DNA from: CBDBBY01 sp965203795
GTDB lineage: Bacteria > Pseudomonadota > Alphaproteobacteria > Rhodobacterales > Rhodobacteraceae
DNA length: 64,000 bases
Assembly (NCBI GenBank): GCA_965203795.1
Contig: OZ241915.1
Coordinates: forward strand, 1,798,001 to 1,862,000
Direction of reading: 5' to 3'
Part shown: piece after piece, positions 43,039 through 51,833 of the stretch
How the letters are laid out: each line of letters opens with the position of its first letter
Numbering within the stretch: the stretch's first letter is position 1
Notes under the pieces: generated by a model
What the model was told of the DNA's origin: nothing
The model's database searches: none
Seen by the model: the letters and a program-made list of their open reading frames with translations, nothing else
Translations under genes and position numbers: made by a program

Positions 43039-45345
43039 ATGAGCCCAACGAAACGATTCTGTCTTGCCGCCGCCCTCTCCGCGCTTGCCGTCGCGGCGGC
43101 CACGGCCCAAGAAAGCGAGTCGGAGCCGAAAGGCACTTACCAAGGCGAATACCTTGACGGCCTGCGGCATGGCGCCGGAATTTTCACGCTGCCGAACGGC
43201 TACCAGTACCTAGGAGACTGGTCGGAAGGCGAACGGCACGGAGCAGGCACCGAAAAAATGCCGAACGGAGCGGTGTACGTCGGCTCCTTCGCGAACGGGC
43301 TGCGCGACGGCAAAGGCAAGATCACCTTTTCGAACGGCGCGACCTACGCAGGGGACTGGGCTGCGGGGAGCATGTCTGGCGTCGGCGTGGAAATCCGCGC
43401 CGACGGCACCACATATGAAGGCGAATTCGCCGACGGCGCTTGGAACGGCATGGGCGTTCTCCGGCAAGCCGACGGAAGGGTTCGCGAGGGGGAGTGGGCC
43501 GAAGGCGTCCAAATCGGCATCGGAACGCTGATCTTCCCCGACGGCACCAAGTACGTGGGCGACTTCGCCGGCGGAAAGCGCACCGGCCGCGGAACCCTGA
43601 CGTTTGCGGACGGATCAACCTACACCGGGGATTTTCTGAACGGACTTCAGGACGGCGCGGGCACTTACATCTTCGCGGATGGCTCGGACTATACCGGCAG
43701 CTGGCGCGAGGGCGCGATGAGCGGAACCGGAATTCTCGTGCGCCCGTCGGGCGAAACCTACAACGGAGGTTTCCTCAACGGGCTTTACCATGGCTCCGGC
43801 ATCCTGAACTACCCGAACGGCGAAAGGCTTGAAGGCGAGTTCGCGAACGGGCTTCCCGGCGGCCGGGGCACCCTGACCAGCCCTTCGGGGTTCAAGTACG
43901 AAGGGGATTGGCTGGACGGGCGGATGACCGGTTCCGGGTCGATCACGTTCGCTACCGGCGAAACGTACGAAGGCGAAGTCGAAAACGGCGTGATGAATGG
44001 CCGGGGCGTTCGCCGACTCGCTGACGGTGCGGTGATGGACGGCCAGTGGGTCAACGGAACGTTTCATGGAACCGGCAAAATCGAATTCGCCGATGGCAGC
44101 GCCTATGACGGACGCTTCGAAGAAGGCCGCCCCCACGGAACCGGATACTTCCGCTATGCCGACGGCAGCAGCTACGATGGCGGATTCGCAAACGGATTGT
44201 ATGACGGCGAAGGCCGGTTAACTTTCGCGGACGGCACGGCGTACCAAGGCGCATGGCAGGCAGGCGAAATCGTTGGCGCCGTTACAGTCGAATCGCCGTC
44301 AGGCGAAACCTACAAAGGCGGGCTGAGCGAAGGCCGCTACCATGGCGAGGGTCGGCTTGCCTACGCGAACGGCGACATCTACGCGGGCGCGTTCGCAAAC
44401 GGGCTGCCCAACGGCCAGGGAAAGCGCACTAGCCCGTCCGGATTCGAGTACGAAGGCGACTGGGTCGACGGCCGGATGACCGGAACCGGACGCATCGCGT
44501 ATCCCGGCGGCGACAGTTTCAAAGGAGCGGTCGTTGACGGCGAGCCAAGCGGCAACGGGATTCTGCGAACCGCAGTCGGCGCCGTGCTCGAAGGCGAATG
44601 GATCGGCGGCGAATTGAACGGCAAGAGCAAAATAACGTTCGCCAACGGCGACATCTACATGGGGAATGTTGCCGACGGCATCCGCAGCGGAGCAGGAACG
44701 ATGGAATTCGCCGCAGGCGGCACCTACACGGGCCGTTTCGCGGACGGGCAGCCCGACGGGGACGGGAAAATGGATTTCGTGGACGGCGCCGTCTACGAGG
44801 GCGACTGGTCCAAGGGCATGATGACCGGTGAAGGCTCCCTGGCCCTTCCGAGCGGGGAGCGGTACGAGGGCGGGTTCCTCGACGGGAGATACTACGGGTT
44901 CGGCGTTAAGAGAAACGCCGACGGCTCGTTCATGGAGGGCGACTGGAGCGAAGGCGGCCTAAACGGCGAAGGGAAAATCGGCTTCGCTGACGGCTCCGTG
45001 TACGAAGGCGGGCTGGAATTGTCCCTGTTCCACGGCCAAGGAACGATTACCCACCCTGACGGCTACATCTATACGGGCGGCTGGGAAGCTGGCCTGAAGA
45101 GCGGGGCCGGCGTTGAGTCCTATCCCGACGGCACGATCTACACCGGCGGATTCAAGGATGGCCTGCGGTCGGGCGTGGGAAAGCTGACCCACACTCTCGG
45201 ATACTACTACGAAGGCGAATGGCTGGCAGGGAACATGCACGGCAGCGGCACCCTCACCTACGCGAACGGCGACGTCTACACGGGCGCCTTCGAAAACGGC
45301 CTTCCGGCCGGGGACGGAACCTACACTCCTGCCAGCACGCTCTGA
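43039..45345 (+). CDS. Large exported MORN-repeat protein
   Basis: 768-aa protein. Residues 1-23 form a signal peptide (FCLAAALSALAVAAATAQ); nearly all the rest is about 32 tandem 23-residue MORN repeats of the form G-x-Y-x-G-x-W/F-x-x-G-x-x-x-G-x-G, from GTYQGEY at residue 32 to YTGAFENGLPAG at the end. There is no catalytic domain and no membrane anchor. MORN repeats form elongated beta-hairpin rods that bind proteins or lipids. ATG 43039 is chosen because the signal peptide follows and GGAG lies 6 nt before; the longer frame from 42865 has no such features. This repeat number is unusually high for a bacterial protein. Confidence 0.88.
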   Translation: MSPTKRFCLAAALSALAVAAATAQESESEPKGTYQGEYLDGLRHGAGIFTLPNGYQYLGDWSEGERHGAGTEKMPNGAVYVGSFANGLRDGKGKITFSNGATYAGDWAAGSMSGVGVEIRADGTTYEGEFADGAWNGMGVLRQADGRVREGEWAEGVQIGIGTLIFPDGTKYVGDFAGGKRTGRGTLTFADGSTYTGDFLNGLQDGAGTYIFADGSDYTGSWREGAMSGTGILVRPSGETYNGGFLNGLYHGSGILNYPNGERLEGEFANGLPGGRGTLTSPSGFKYEGDWLDGRMTGSGSITFATGETYEGEVENGVMNGRGVRRLADGAVMDGQWVNGTFHGTGKIEFADGSAYDGRFEEGRPHGTGYFRYADGSSYDGGFANGLYDGEGRLTFADGTAYQGAWQAGEIVGAVTVESPSGETYKGGLSEGRYHGEGRLAYANGDIYAGAFANGLPNGQGKRTSPSGFEYEGDWVDGRMTGTGRIAYPGGDSFKGAVVDGEPSGNGILRTAVGAVLEGEWIGGELNGKSKITFANGDIYMGNVADGIRSGAGTMEFAAGGTYTGRFADGQPDGDGKMDFVDGAVYEGDWSKGMMTGEGSLALPSGERYEGGFLDGRYYGFGVKRNADGSFMEGDWSEGGLNGEGKIGFADGSVYEGGLELSLFHGQGTITHPDGYIYTGGWEAGLKSGAGVESYPDGTIYTGGFKDGLRSGVGKLTHTLGYYYEGEWLAGNMHGSGTLTYANGDVYTGAFENGLPAGDGTYTPASTL

Positions 45346-45492
45346 GATGCGCGAGACGAGCGCTGGCTCGGCCCGAGCGGGGCGCGCGCGGCCGTTGCTG
45401 AAGCCGCACACTTGGGAACAGCGGAACGGCGCGGCCGCATGGCTCCCGCATTGCCGCTTGCGGAAACGCTCCGCATCGTTATAGGGGGCCGC

Positions 45493-45615
45493 ATGTGGCA
45501 CTGTGGCGCTAACGGAAGCGGAATCGCGAATCCCCTCGCGGGACGCCGCGGAACTGCATCTTCGCCGCAGGCCGGTAGCGGGCTCGGACTACTACTGCTG
45601 CTAGGCTGCCTCTGA
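45493..45615 (+). CDS. leuL: Leucine-rich leader peptide upstream of leuA
   Basis: 40-aa ATG frame with GGGGG 4 nt upstream. Its last ten codons include seven Leu codons (CTC GGA CTA CTA CTG CTG CTA GGC TGC CTC TGA), three of them CTA, usually rare at high GC. The stop lies inside the 5' arm of the hairpin at 45609-45646, as expected for ribosome-mediated attenuation. The symbol is used by analogy. Confidence 0.6.
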   Translation: MWHCGANGSGIANPLAGRRGTASSPQAGSGLGLLLLLGCL

Positions 45616-45646
45616 GCGTGCCGGATCCGGCGCGCCCGCTCAGAGG
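45609..45646 (+). promoter_or_regulatory. Attenuator-like hairpin before leuA
   Basis: CTCTGAGCG (45610-45618) pairs perfectly with CGCTCAGAG (45637-45645), extended by one C-G pair, and encloses the inner palindrome GCCGGATCCGGC (45620-45631). No T-tract follows, so it is not a standard intrinsic terminator; it could act with Rho or on leuA translation. It overlaps the leader-peptide stop, so ribosome stalling at Leu codons could change the fold. Confidence 0.5.
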
Positions 45647-45699
45647 GCAGATAGCGCGCCGCCAACCTCAGACAAAGCCAGATCCGACCCGGTAGCCCG

Positions 45700-47286
45700 A
45701 TGACCCATCACGAAAACACGCAGAAGGACCAGGAAAAGGTCCTCATCTTCGACACGACGCTGCGCGACGGCGAGCAGTCGCCAGGCGCAACCATGACCCA
45801 GTACGAGAAGGCCGAGATCGCGGTCCTGCTCGACGAAATGGGCATAGACATCATCGAGGCGGGCTTCCCGATCGCTTCGGAAGGCGACTTCCAGGCGGTC
45901 AGCGAAATCGCGCGCCTCGTGGAGCACGCCGCGGTGTGCGGCCTTGCCCGGTCGTCGTTCGCCGACATCGACAGGGCGGCCGAGTCGCTCAAGCGCGCGC
46001 GGCGGCCCAGAATCCACACGTTCATTTCGACGTCGCCGCTCCACATGCGCCACAAGCTCAAGATGGAGCCCGACACGGTGATCGAAGCGATCGAAGCCTC
46101 CGTGTCGAGGGCGCGCAGCTACACCGACGACGTGCAATGGTCCCCCGAGGACGGGACGCGCTCCGAGCACGACTTCCTTTGCCGCGCCGTCGAAACCGCG
46201 ATCCGCGCGGGCGCCAAGACGATCAACATCCCCGACACCGTCGGCTACACTGCGCCGAGCGAGAGCGCCGACCTCATCCGCATGCTCCGCAAGCGCGTTC
46301 CGGGCATTGAGAACGTCGTGATTTCAACCCATTGCCACAATGATCTCGGCATGGCCGTCGCCAATTCGCTCGCGGCGGTCGAAGCGGGAGCCAGGCAGGT
46401 CGAGTGCACGATCAACGGCCTCGGGGAGCGCGCGGGCAACGCCGCGCTCGAGGAGATCGTGATGGCACTGCGGGTGCGCAACGACATCCTGCCCTACCGC
46501 ACCAGCGTCACGGCCTCGCGGATCATGCAGGCCAGCCGGGCCGTCGCCGACGCGACCGGCTTCCCGGTGCAGTACAACAAGGCGATCGTGGGCAAGAACG
46601 CGTTCGCCCACGAGTCCGGCATCCACCAGGACGGCATGCTCAAGCACGCCGGAACCTACGAGATCATGCGGCCCGAGGATGTCGGGCTGACATCCTCCAA
46701 CCTCGTGCTCGGAAAGCATTCCGGGCGCGCCGCGCTCAGGCAGAAGCTCGGCGAGCTCGGCTACGATGTCGGCGGCAACCGGCTCAGCGCCGTCTTCGGG
46801 AAGTTCAAGGAACTCGCGGACCGCAAGAAGGAGATCTTCGACGACGACCTCGTGGCGCTCATGCGGGCGGACGCGAACGAATCGGACTGCGATACGCTGC
46901 AGGTCAAGCGCCTGAGGGTCGTGTGCGGCTCCGACTCCCCGAAGACCGCCGAACTGGCGATGACCGTCGACGGGAAGGACCACGAAGTGCGCGCCGAGGG
47001 CGACGGGCCCGTCGATGCCGCCTACAAGGCCGTCAGGATGGTGTTTCCGCACTCGGCGCGCCTGCAGCTCTACCAGGTGCAGGCCGTGACCCAAGGCACC
47101 GACGCCCAGGCGACGGTGAATGTCCGGATCGAGGAGAGCGGCAAGATCGCGGTCGGCCAGTCGTCCGACACCGATACGGTGCTCGCATCCCTCAAGGCGT
47201 ACGTGAGCGCCTTGAACAACCTGGTCAGGCGAAGGGCGCGCTCGGAGGGCGGCGAATCCGTCCGCGAACGCCCCGCGGCCATCTGA
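45700..47286 (+). CDS. leuA: 2-isopropylmalate synthase
   Basis: 528-aa first enzyme of leucine synthesis; condenses acetyl-CoA with 2-ketoisovalerate. The N-terminal TIM barrel has FDTTLRDGEQSPG (metal Asp18 and catalytic Arg) and the metal-binding STHCHNDLGMA. The middle has GINQDG-type substrate loop sequence (SGIHQDG) and the C-terminal about 130 residues form the leucine-sensing regulatory domain. ATG 45700 precedes the family start after a short tail. The leader peptide upstream suggests leucine control at the mRNA level as well as feedback inhibition. Confidence 0.95.
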   Translation: MTHHENTQKDQEKVLIFDTTLRDGEQSPGATMTQYEKAEIAVLLDEMGIDIIEAGFPIASEGDFQAVSEIARLVEHAAVCGLARSSFADIDRAAESLKRARRPRIHTFISTSPLHMRHKLKMEPDTVIEAIEASVSRARSYTDDVQWSPEDGTRSEHDFLCRAVETAIRAGAKTINIPDTVGYTAPSESADLIRMLRKRVPGIENVVISTHCHNDLGMAVANSLAAVEAGARQVECTINGLGERAGNAALEEIVMALRVRNDILPYRTSVTASRIMQASRAVADATGFPVQYNKAIVGKNAFAHESGIHQDGMLKHAGTYEIMRPEDVGLTSSNLVLGKHSGRAALRQKLGELGYDVGGNRLSAVFGKFKELADRKKEIFDDDLVALMRADANESDCDTLQVKRLRVVCGSDSPKTAELAMTVDGKDHEVRAEGDGPVDAAYKAVRMVFPHSARLQLYQVQAVTQGTDAQATVNVRIEESGKIAVGQSSDTDTVLASLKAYVSALNNLVRRRARSEGGESVRERPAAI

Positions 47287-47304
47287 ACGGCGGAACGGCT
47301 TCCT

Positions 47305-47333
47305 TTGCGAGTTTCAGGCCGCTTCCGTATAAT
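47305..47333 (+). promoter_or_regulatory. Promoter of the mre-mrd cluster
   Basis: TTGCGA (47305-47310), 17-nt spacer, TATAAT (47328-47333): a near-consensus sigma70 promoter ending 62 nt before the mreB ATG. Confidence 0.65.
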
Positions 47334-47395
47334 TCCGGCGGCGCGGACGCGGGTTCCGGCCCGCTTCGGCGACAGAATGGAGACCCTCTGAACGC

Positions 47396-48436
47396 ATGTT
47401 CGGCCTGTTCTCGAGAATGCTTTCCTACGACATGGCGATCGACCTAGGGACGGCGAACACTCTGGCCTACGTGAAGGGCCGCGGGATCGTTCTGGATGAG
47501 CCGTCCGTCGTCGCCTACCAGTTCAGGAACGGCCGCAAGCAGGTTCTGGCGATCGGAGAGGCGGCGAAGCCGATGGTCGGCCGAACGCCCGGCACAATAC
47601 AGGTCATCCGGCCGATGCGGGACGGCGTGATTGCCGACTTCGATGTCGCCGAGGAGATGATCAAGCATTTCATCCGCCTGATCTACCGCCGCACCACGTT
47701 TCTGAAGCCCAAGGTCATCATTTGCGTGCCGCACGGAGCGACCGCGGTCGAAAAGCGCGCGATCCGGCAGTCGGTGCTGTCGGCGGGCGCCCGGAAGGCC
47801 GGGCTGATCGCGGAGCCGATCGCCGCGGCGATCGGCGCCGGAATCATGATTTCCGATCCCCGCGGATCGATGATCGTCGACATCGGGGGCGGCACGACCG
47901 AGGTCGCCGTGCTCTCGCTTGGCGATATCGTGTACGCCAATTCGATCAGGGTCGGCGGAGACCGCATGGACGAGGCCCTGATCTCCTACCTGCGCCGCAA
48001 GCACAATCTGGCCATCGGCGAGTACACGGCCGAGCGCGTCAAGAAGATACTGGGAACCGCGATTGTCCCCGAGGACGGCTGCGGCAAGTCGATGAGCATC
48101 AGGGGGAACGACCTGCTCAGAGGCGTGCCCGCGGAGTTCACGATCACGCAGGCGCAGGTGGCGGCCGCGCTGGAGCAGCCCTTGGGCGAAATCCGCGACG
48201 CCGTGATGCTCGCTTTGGAGCAAACGCCTCCCGACCTCGCAAGCGACATATCGGACAGCGGCGTGGTTCTGACCGGCGGCGGCGCGCTTCTGCGGGATCT
48301 TGATGCCGCGCTTCGCGAACAGACAGGCTTGGCGACGATGATCGCGGACGAGCCGCTGAAGTGCGTCGCGATGGGCACCGGGCGCTCTTTGGACCTGAAC
48401 AAGCAGCTTAGGCACGTCATCGACTACCACAGCTAG
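47396..48436 (+). CDS. mreB: Rod-shape determining protein MreB
   Basis: 346-aa bacterial actin that guides lateral wall synthesis. Actin-fold motifs: phosphate 1 AIDLGTANTLAYVKG near residue 15, phosphate 2 VDIGGGTTEVAVLS near 163, and the adenosine motif LTGGGALLRDLD near 291. An amphipathic N-terminus (FGLFSRML) should bind the membrane. First gene of the mreBCD-mrdA-rodA cluster, behind its own promoter. Confidence 0.96.
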   Translation: MFGLFSRMLSYDMAIDLGTANTLAYVKGRGIVLDEPSVVAYQFRNGRKQVLAIGEAAKPMVGRTPGTIQVIRPMRDGVIADFDVAEEMIKHFIRLIYRRTTFLKPKVIICVPHGATAVEKRAIRQSVLSAGARKAGLIAEPIAAAIGAGIMISDPRGSMIVDIGGGTTEVAVLSLGDIVYANSIRVGGDRMDEALISYLRRKHNLAIGEYTAERVKKILGTAIVPEDGCGKSMSIRGNDLLRGVPAEFTITQAQVAAALEQPLGEIRDAVMLALEQTPPDLASDISDSGVVLTGGGALLRDLDAALREQTGLATMIADEPLKCVAMGTGRSLDLNKQLRHVIDYHS

Positions 48437-48452
48437 CCTCGGACGGATCGGA

Positions 48453-49337
48453 ATGGTTGGCATCGGACCGGACGCAGACCAGTTCTACCGGCGCCCGTTG
48501 CGGCGTCTGGCCGCCGTTCTCGTGTTCTGCGCCCTTCTTGGCCTGTTCCTGCTGTGGCGCATCGAAGGCGAACGAATGGAAAGGCTCCGTGCCTGGGCGA
48601 TCGACGCGCTTGTTCCCAGCGTGGAGATCGGCACCCGTCCCGGCAAGATCGCGTTCGGCGTTGCAGACGCCGCGGGCCGACTGTTCGGCGCGGACGAGCG
48701 GATCGCGCTGCTTGAGGAGGAGGTCAAGGCGCTGAAGGCATGGCGGGAATACGCGCGCGCGCTCGAGCAGGAGAACGCGCGCTTGCGCGGCGTCGCCAAT
48801 GTGCGGTCCCTTCCCTACCAAGTCTCCTTCTCAGCCGAAGTTCTTGCCGACACCAGCAACCATTTCGCACGGTCCGTGCTGGTCAACGCCGGCGCGGCGA
48901 ACGGGGTAGTCGACGGATGGCCCGCAACGGACGGCTTCGGGCTGGTGGGCCGGATCTCGGGCGTCGGCGACGTCGCATCCCGCATCATCCTCCTGACCGA
49001 CGCCAACAGCAGGGTGCCGGTAAGCATCGAACCGTCCGGAACCCCCGCGATCGCGTCCGGCGACAATTCGCAAGCGCCGATTCTCGAGCTGGTGCAGGAC
49101 GGCGAAGCGGTCGCGTTGGGAGACAGGGTCGTGACCTCCGGCGACGGCGGGGTGTTCCCGCGAGGGCTTCTCGTCGGCACTGTGACCCAAGGAGCCGACC
49201 AGAGCTTGAGGATCAAGCTGGCGGCGGACTTCCGGAAGCTGACGTTCGTCTCGATCCTGAAGACCTCGGAGCCGTACCGCGTCGAATCGGGCGGGAGCCT
49301 GGTCGTCGGCGACCAGACCGCCGCCGAAGGCCCGTAG
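48453..49337 (+). CDS. mreC: Rod-shape determining protein MreC
   Basis: 294-aa inner-membrane protein with one N-terminal membrane segment (AAVLVFCALLGLFLLW, about residues 19-35), a coiled coil (ALLEEEVKALKAWREYARALEQENARL) and a periplasmic beta-rich region that activates PBP2. ATG 48453 lies 16 nt after mreB. Confidence 0.94.
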   Translation: MVGIGPDADQFYRRPLRRLAAVLVFCALLGLFLLWRIEGERMERLRAWAIDALVPSVEIGTRPGKIAFGVADAAGRLFGADERIALLEEEVKALKAWREYARALEQENARLRGVANVRSLPYQVSFSAEVLADTSNHFARSVLVNAGAANGVVDGWPATDGFGLVGRISGVGDVASRIILLTDANSRVPVSIEPSGTPAIASGDNSQAPILELVQDGEAVALGDRVVTSGDGGVFPRGLLVGTVTQGADQSLRIKLAADFRKLTFVSILKTSEPYRVESGGSLVVGDQTAAEGP

Positions 49338-49356
49338 GCGGACGCGGGCGGCGGGC

Positions 49357-49890
49357 GTGGACGCATCCGGCATGAAATGGATCTACCGGCTCGCTCTAGG
49401 GCTAGCGCTCGCGCTGATCCTGTTCGCAGGGCTGGTGCCGGCGACCGCGCGCCTTGAATCGATCGCGAGCGCCGATATCGCCTTCTGCCTCGTCGGCGCG
49501 TGGCTGGTCAGGCGCCCCGAGTACGCTCCGCTTTGGCTGCTGGTCGCCTACAGCTTGGCAGCCGAGATCCTTTACATGCTGCCGGTCGGCCTTTGGTCCG
49601 CCTTCGCGTTCGCGGCGGCCTATTTCCTGCGCGGCAACGTCGACCGGGTGCGGATGCTTCCGTTCACGTTCGAGTGGCTTCTGTTCTCCTCGGCGTTCCT
49701 GGCCGCGTCGGTCCTCTACCAGATCTCGCTCGTCATTTTCTTCGTGGACGCCCCGCCCTTTTCGGCAGTGCTGCTGAATGCGGGCCTTACCGCGCTGTTC
49801 TACCCGCCGGCGGTCCTTGCGACCAACCTTGCGTTCCGCATCCGCAAGCAGACGCCTGTCGAAGCCGCGACGATCGGAGCGCGGGTATGA
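49357..49890 (+). CDS. mreD: Rod-shape determining protein MreD
   Basis: 177-aa polytopic membrane protein with about five hydrophobic segments (for example LALGLALALILFAGLVP and LLFSSAFLAASVLYQ). It has the size and place of MreD, a partner of MreC. Start GTG 49357; ATG 49372 is an alternative. It overlaps mrdA by 4 nt. Confidence 0.85.
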   Translation: MDASGMKWIYRLALGLALALILFAGLVPATARLESIASADIAFCLVGAWLVRRPEYAPLWLLVAYSLAAEILYMLPVGLWSAFAFAAAYFLRGNVDRVRMLPFTFEWLLFSSAFLAASVLYQISLVIFFVDAPPFSAVLLNAGLTALFYPPAVLATNLAFRIRKQTPVEAATIGARV

Positions 49891-51833
49891 GAACCGAAGG
49901 CAGCCAGTTCACGCCGGACGGCCAGAAGCTCGTGACCCGCAGGGCGGCGATCCTTGGCGGCCTCCAAGCCGCGACGCTGCTCGTCATCGGCGCGCGCCTG
50001 TACCAGCTGCAGATTTCGGACTCCCGGATCTACCGGGAACTGGCCGAGGAGAACCGTATCAACATCCGCCTTCTGGCGCCGGAGCGCGGCCTTATTTTCG
50101 ACCGCAACGGCGTCGCCGTCGCGCTCAACAAGCCCAGCTACAGCATCGTGATGGTCCGGGAGGAAGCCGGAGACGTCGAGGAGGCACTGGGCAAGCTCGC
50201 CCTGATTGTTCCGATGTCCGGAGAGGAGATCCGGAGGAAGCGCGAGGAAATCCGCCTGCGCCGCGAATTCGTTCCGGTAACGGTCGCGGACAACGTCACT
50301 TGGGAGCAGGTCGCCGCGGTATCGGCCAACGCCCCGTCCATGCCAGGCGTAACGGCCGAGTACGGATCGACAAGGATCTATCCGTTCGGCCAGGATTTCG
50401 CCCATGTCGTCGGCTATGTGGGAAAGGTCAGCTCCGAAGAAAGGAGAGACCGCAACGACCAGGATCCCCTGCTGTGGCTCCCGCAGCTCCGGATCGGCAA
50501 AATCGGGGTCGAGCGCGCGCTCGACCGCGACCTTCGCGGGAGGGCCGGCAACGAGAAGATCGAAGTGAACGTGCACGGCCGGGTGGTGCGTGAACTGGAC
50601 CGGACCGAGCCGGCGCCGGGAGCCGACATCCAGCTCACCATCGACGCCTGGCTTCAAAACTACATGATCGCGCGGCTTGGGCCCGATCCGGCTTCGGCGG
50701 TGCTGTTCGATCTTGAGGACGCGAGCGTGCTTGCGATCGCGTCCACGCCGACATTCGATCCGAACGACTTCGCCATCGGCATCTCGCAGGCGGGCTTCGA
50801 CCGGCTCCTGAGCAACCCGCACAGGCCCCTGATCAACCGCCCGGCGCAGGGCGTCTATCCGCCGGGATCGACGTTCAAGACCGTGACGGCCCTTGCGGCT
50901 CTGCAGGAAGGGCTGATCACTCCGGCGGACACGTTCACCTGCAATGGCAAGTTCGAACTCTCAAGCAGGACCTTCCACTGCTGGCGGAAGGACGGCCACG
51001 GCAGGGTCGACCTTTCCAAGAGCATCAGCGAATCGTGCGACGTCTTCTATTACAACCTTGGCCGCTTGGTTGGCATCGAGAAGATTTCCGAGATGGCCAA
51101 GCGTCTTGGCATCGGCGTCCGGCCGAATGTCCCGATCCCGGACGCCGCGGAGGGCTTGGCCCCTACGAGCGAGTGGAAGCTGCGCAACCGCGACGCCAGA
51201 TGGATCACGGGGGACACCCTGAACGCGGCCATCGGCCAAGGCTTCGTGCTGGCATCAGCGCTTCAGATCGCCATCATGACCGCGCGCCTTGCTACCGGAA
51301 CCATGTTCGAGCCCCGGCTTGTGATGTCGCCGGGCAGCGCGATTCCGGAGGCATCTTCATTTCCCCCGCTCGGCATTTCCGACGAGCACCTGGAAGCCGT
51401 GCGGAAAGGCATGTTCACGGCGATCAACGAGATCCGCGGCACTGCATTCGAATCGCGGTCGATCGACGCGTCGTTTCCGATCGCGGGCAAAACGGGGACA
51501 AGCCAGATCCGGACGATCACGCTTGAGGAGCGGGAGGAAGGGGTGGTTCCGAACGAGGAGCGTCCATGGAACCGCCGGGATCACGCGCTGTTTTGCGGAT
51601 ACGGACCGTTTGAAAAGCCCAAATTCGCGGTCGCGGTCGTCATGGAGCATGGAGGCGACGGATCGGCCATCGCGGCACCGATCGCCCGCGACATTCTTCT
51701 GCGGGCCCACTACGGGCGGATCCCTCCCCTTGCCGCCTACCCCAAGGAACTCCGCGGACGGGTGCTTCGGGAGCAGCAGGCGCTCGATCTGCGCCCTGGC
51801 GCACAGCCCCGTCCCGGAAACACGCGGGCATGA
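49887..51833 (+). CDS. mrdA: Penicillin-binding protein 2 (elongasome transpeptidase)
   Basis: 648-aa class B PBP that cross-links lateral-wall peptidoglycan. One N-terminal membrane segment (AAILGGLQAATLLVIGA), then a dimerisation domain with APERGLIFDRNG, then the transpeptidase: Ser328-x-x-Lys331 in PPGSTFKT, SESCD in the SxN position (Cys for Asn, usual in PBP2), and Lys535-Thr-Gly in AGKTGTSQ. ATG 49887 overlaps the mreD stop. Confidence 0.95.
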   Translation: MRTEGSQFTPDGQKLVTRRAAILGGLQAATLLVIGARLYQLQISDSRIYRELAEENRINIRLLAPERGLIFDRNGVAVALNKPSYSIVMVREEAGDVEEALGKLALIVPMSGEEIRRKREEIRLRREFVPVTVADNVTWEQVAAVSANAPSMPGVTAEYGSTRIYPFGQDFAHVVGYVGKVSSEERRDRNDQDPLLWLPQLRIGKIGVERALDRDLRGRAGNEKIEVNVHGRVVRELDRTEPAPGADIQLTIDAWLQNYMIARLGPDPASAVLFDLEDASVLAIASTPTFDPNDFAIGISQAGFDRLLSNPHRPLINRPAQGVYPPGSTFKTVTALAALQEGLITPADTFTCNGKFELSSRTFHCWRKDGHGRVDLSKSISESCDVFYYNLGRLVGIEKISEMAKRLGIGVRPNVPIPDAAEGLAPTSEWKLRNRDARWITGDTLNAAIGQGFVLASALQIAIMTARLATGTMFEPRLVMSPGSAIPEASSFPPLGISDEHLEAVRKGMFTAINEIRGTAFESRSIDASFPIAGKTGTSQIRTITLEEREEGVVPNEERPWNRRDHALFCGYGPFEKPKFAVAVVMEHGGDGSAIAAPIARDILLRAHYGRIPPLAAYPKELRGRVLREQQALDLRPGAQPRPGNTRA

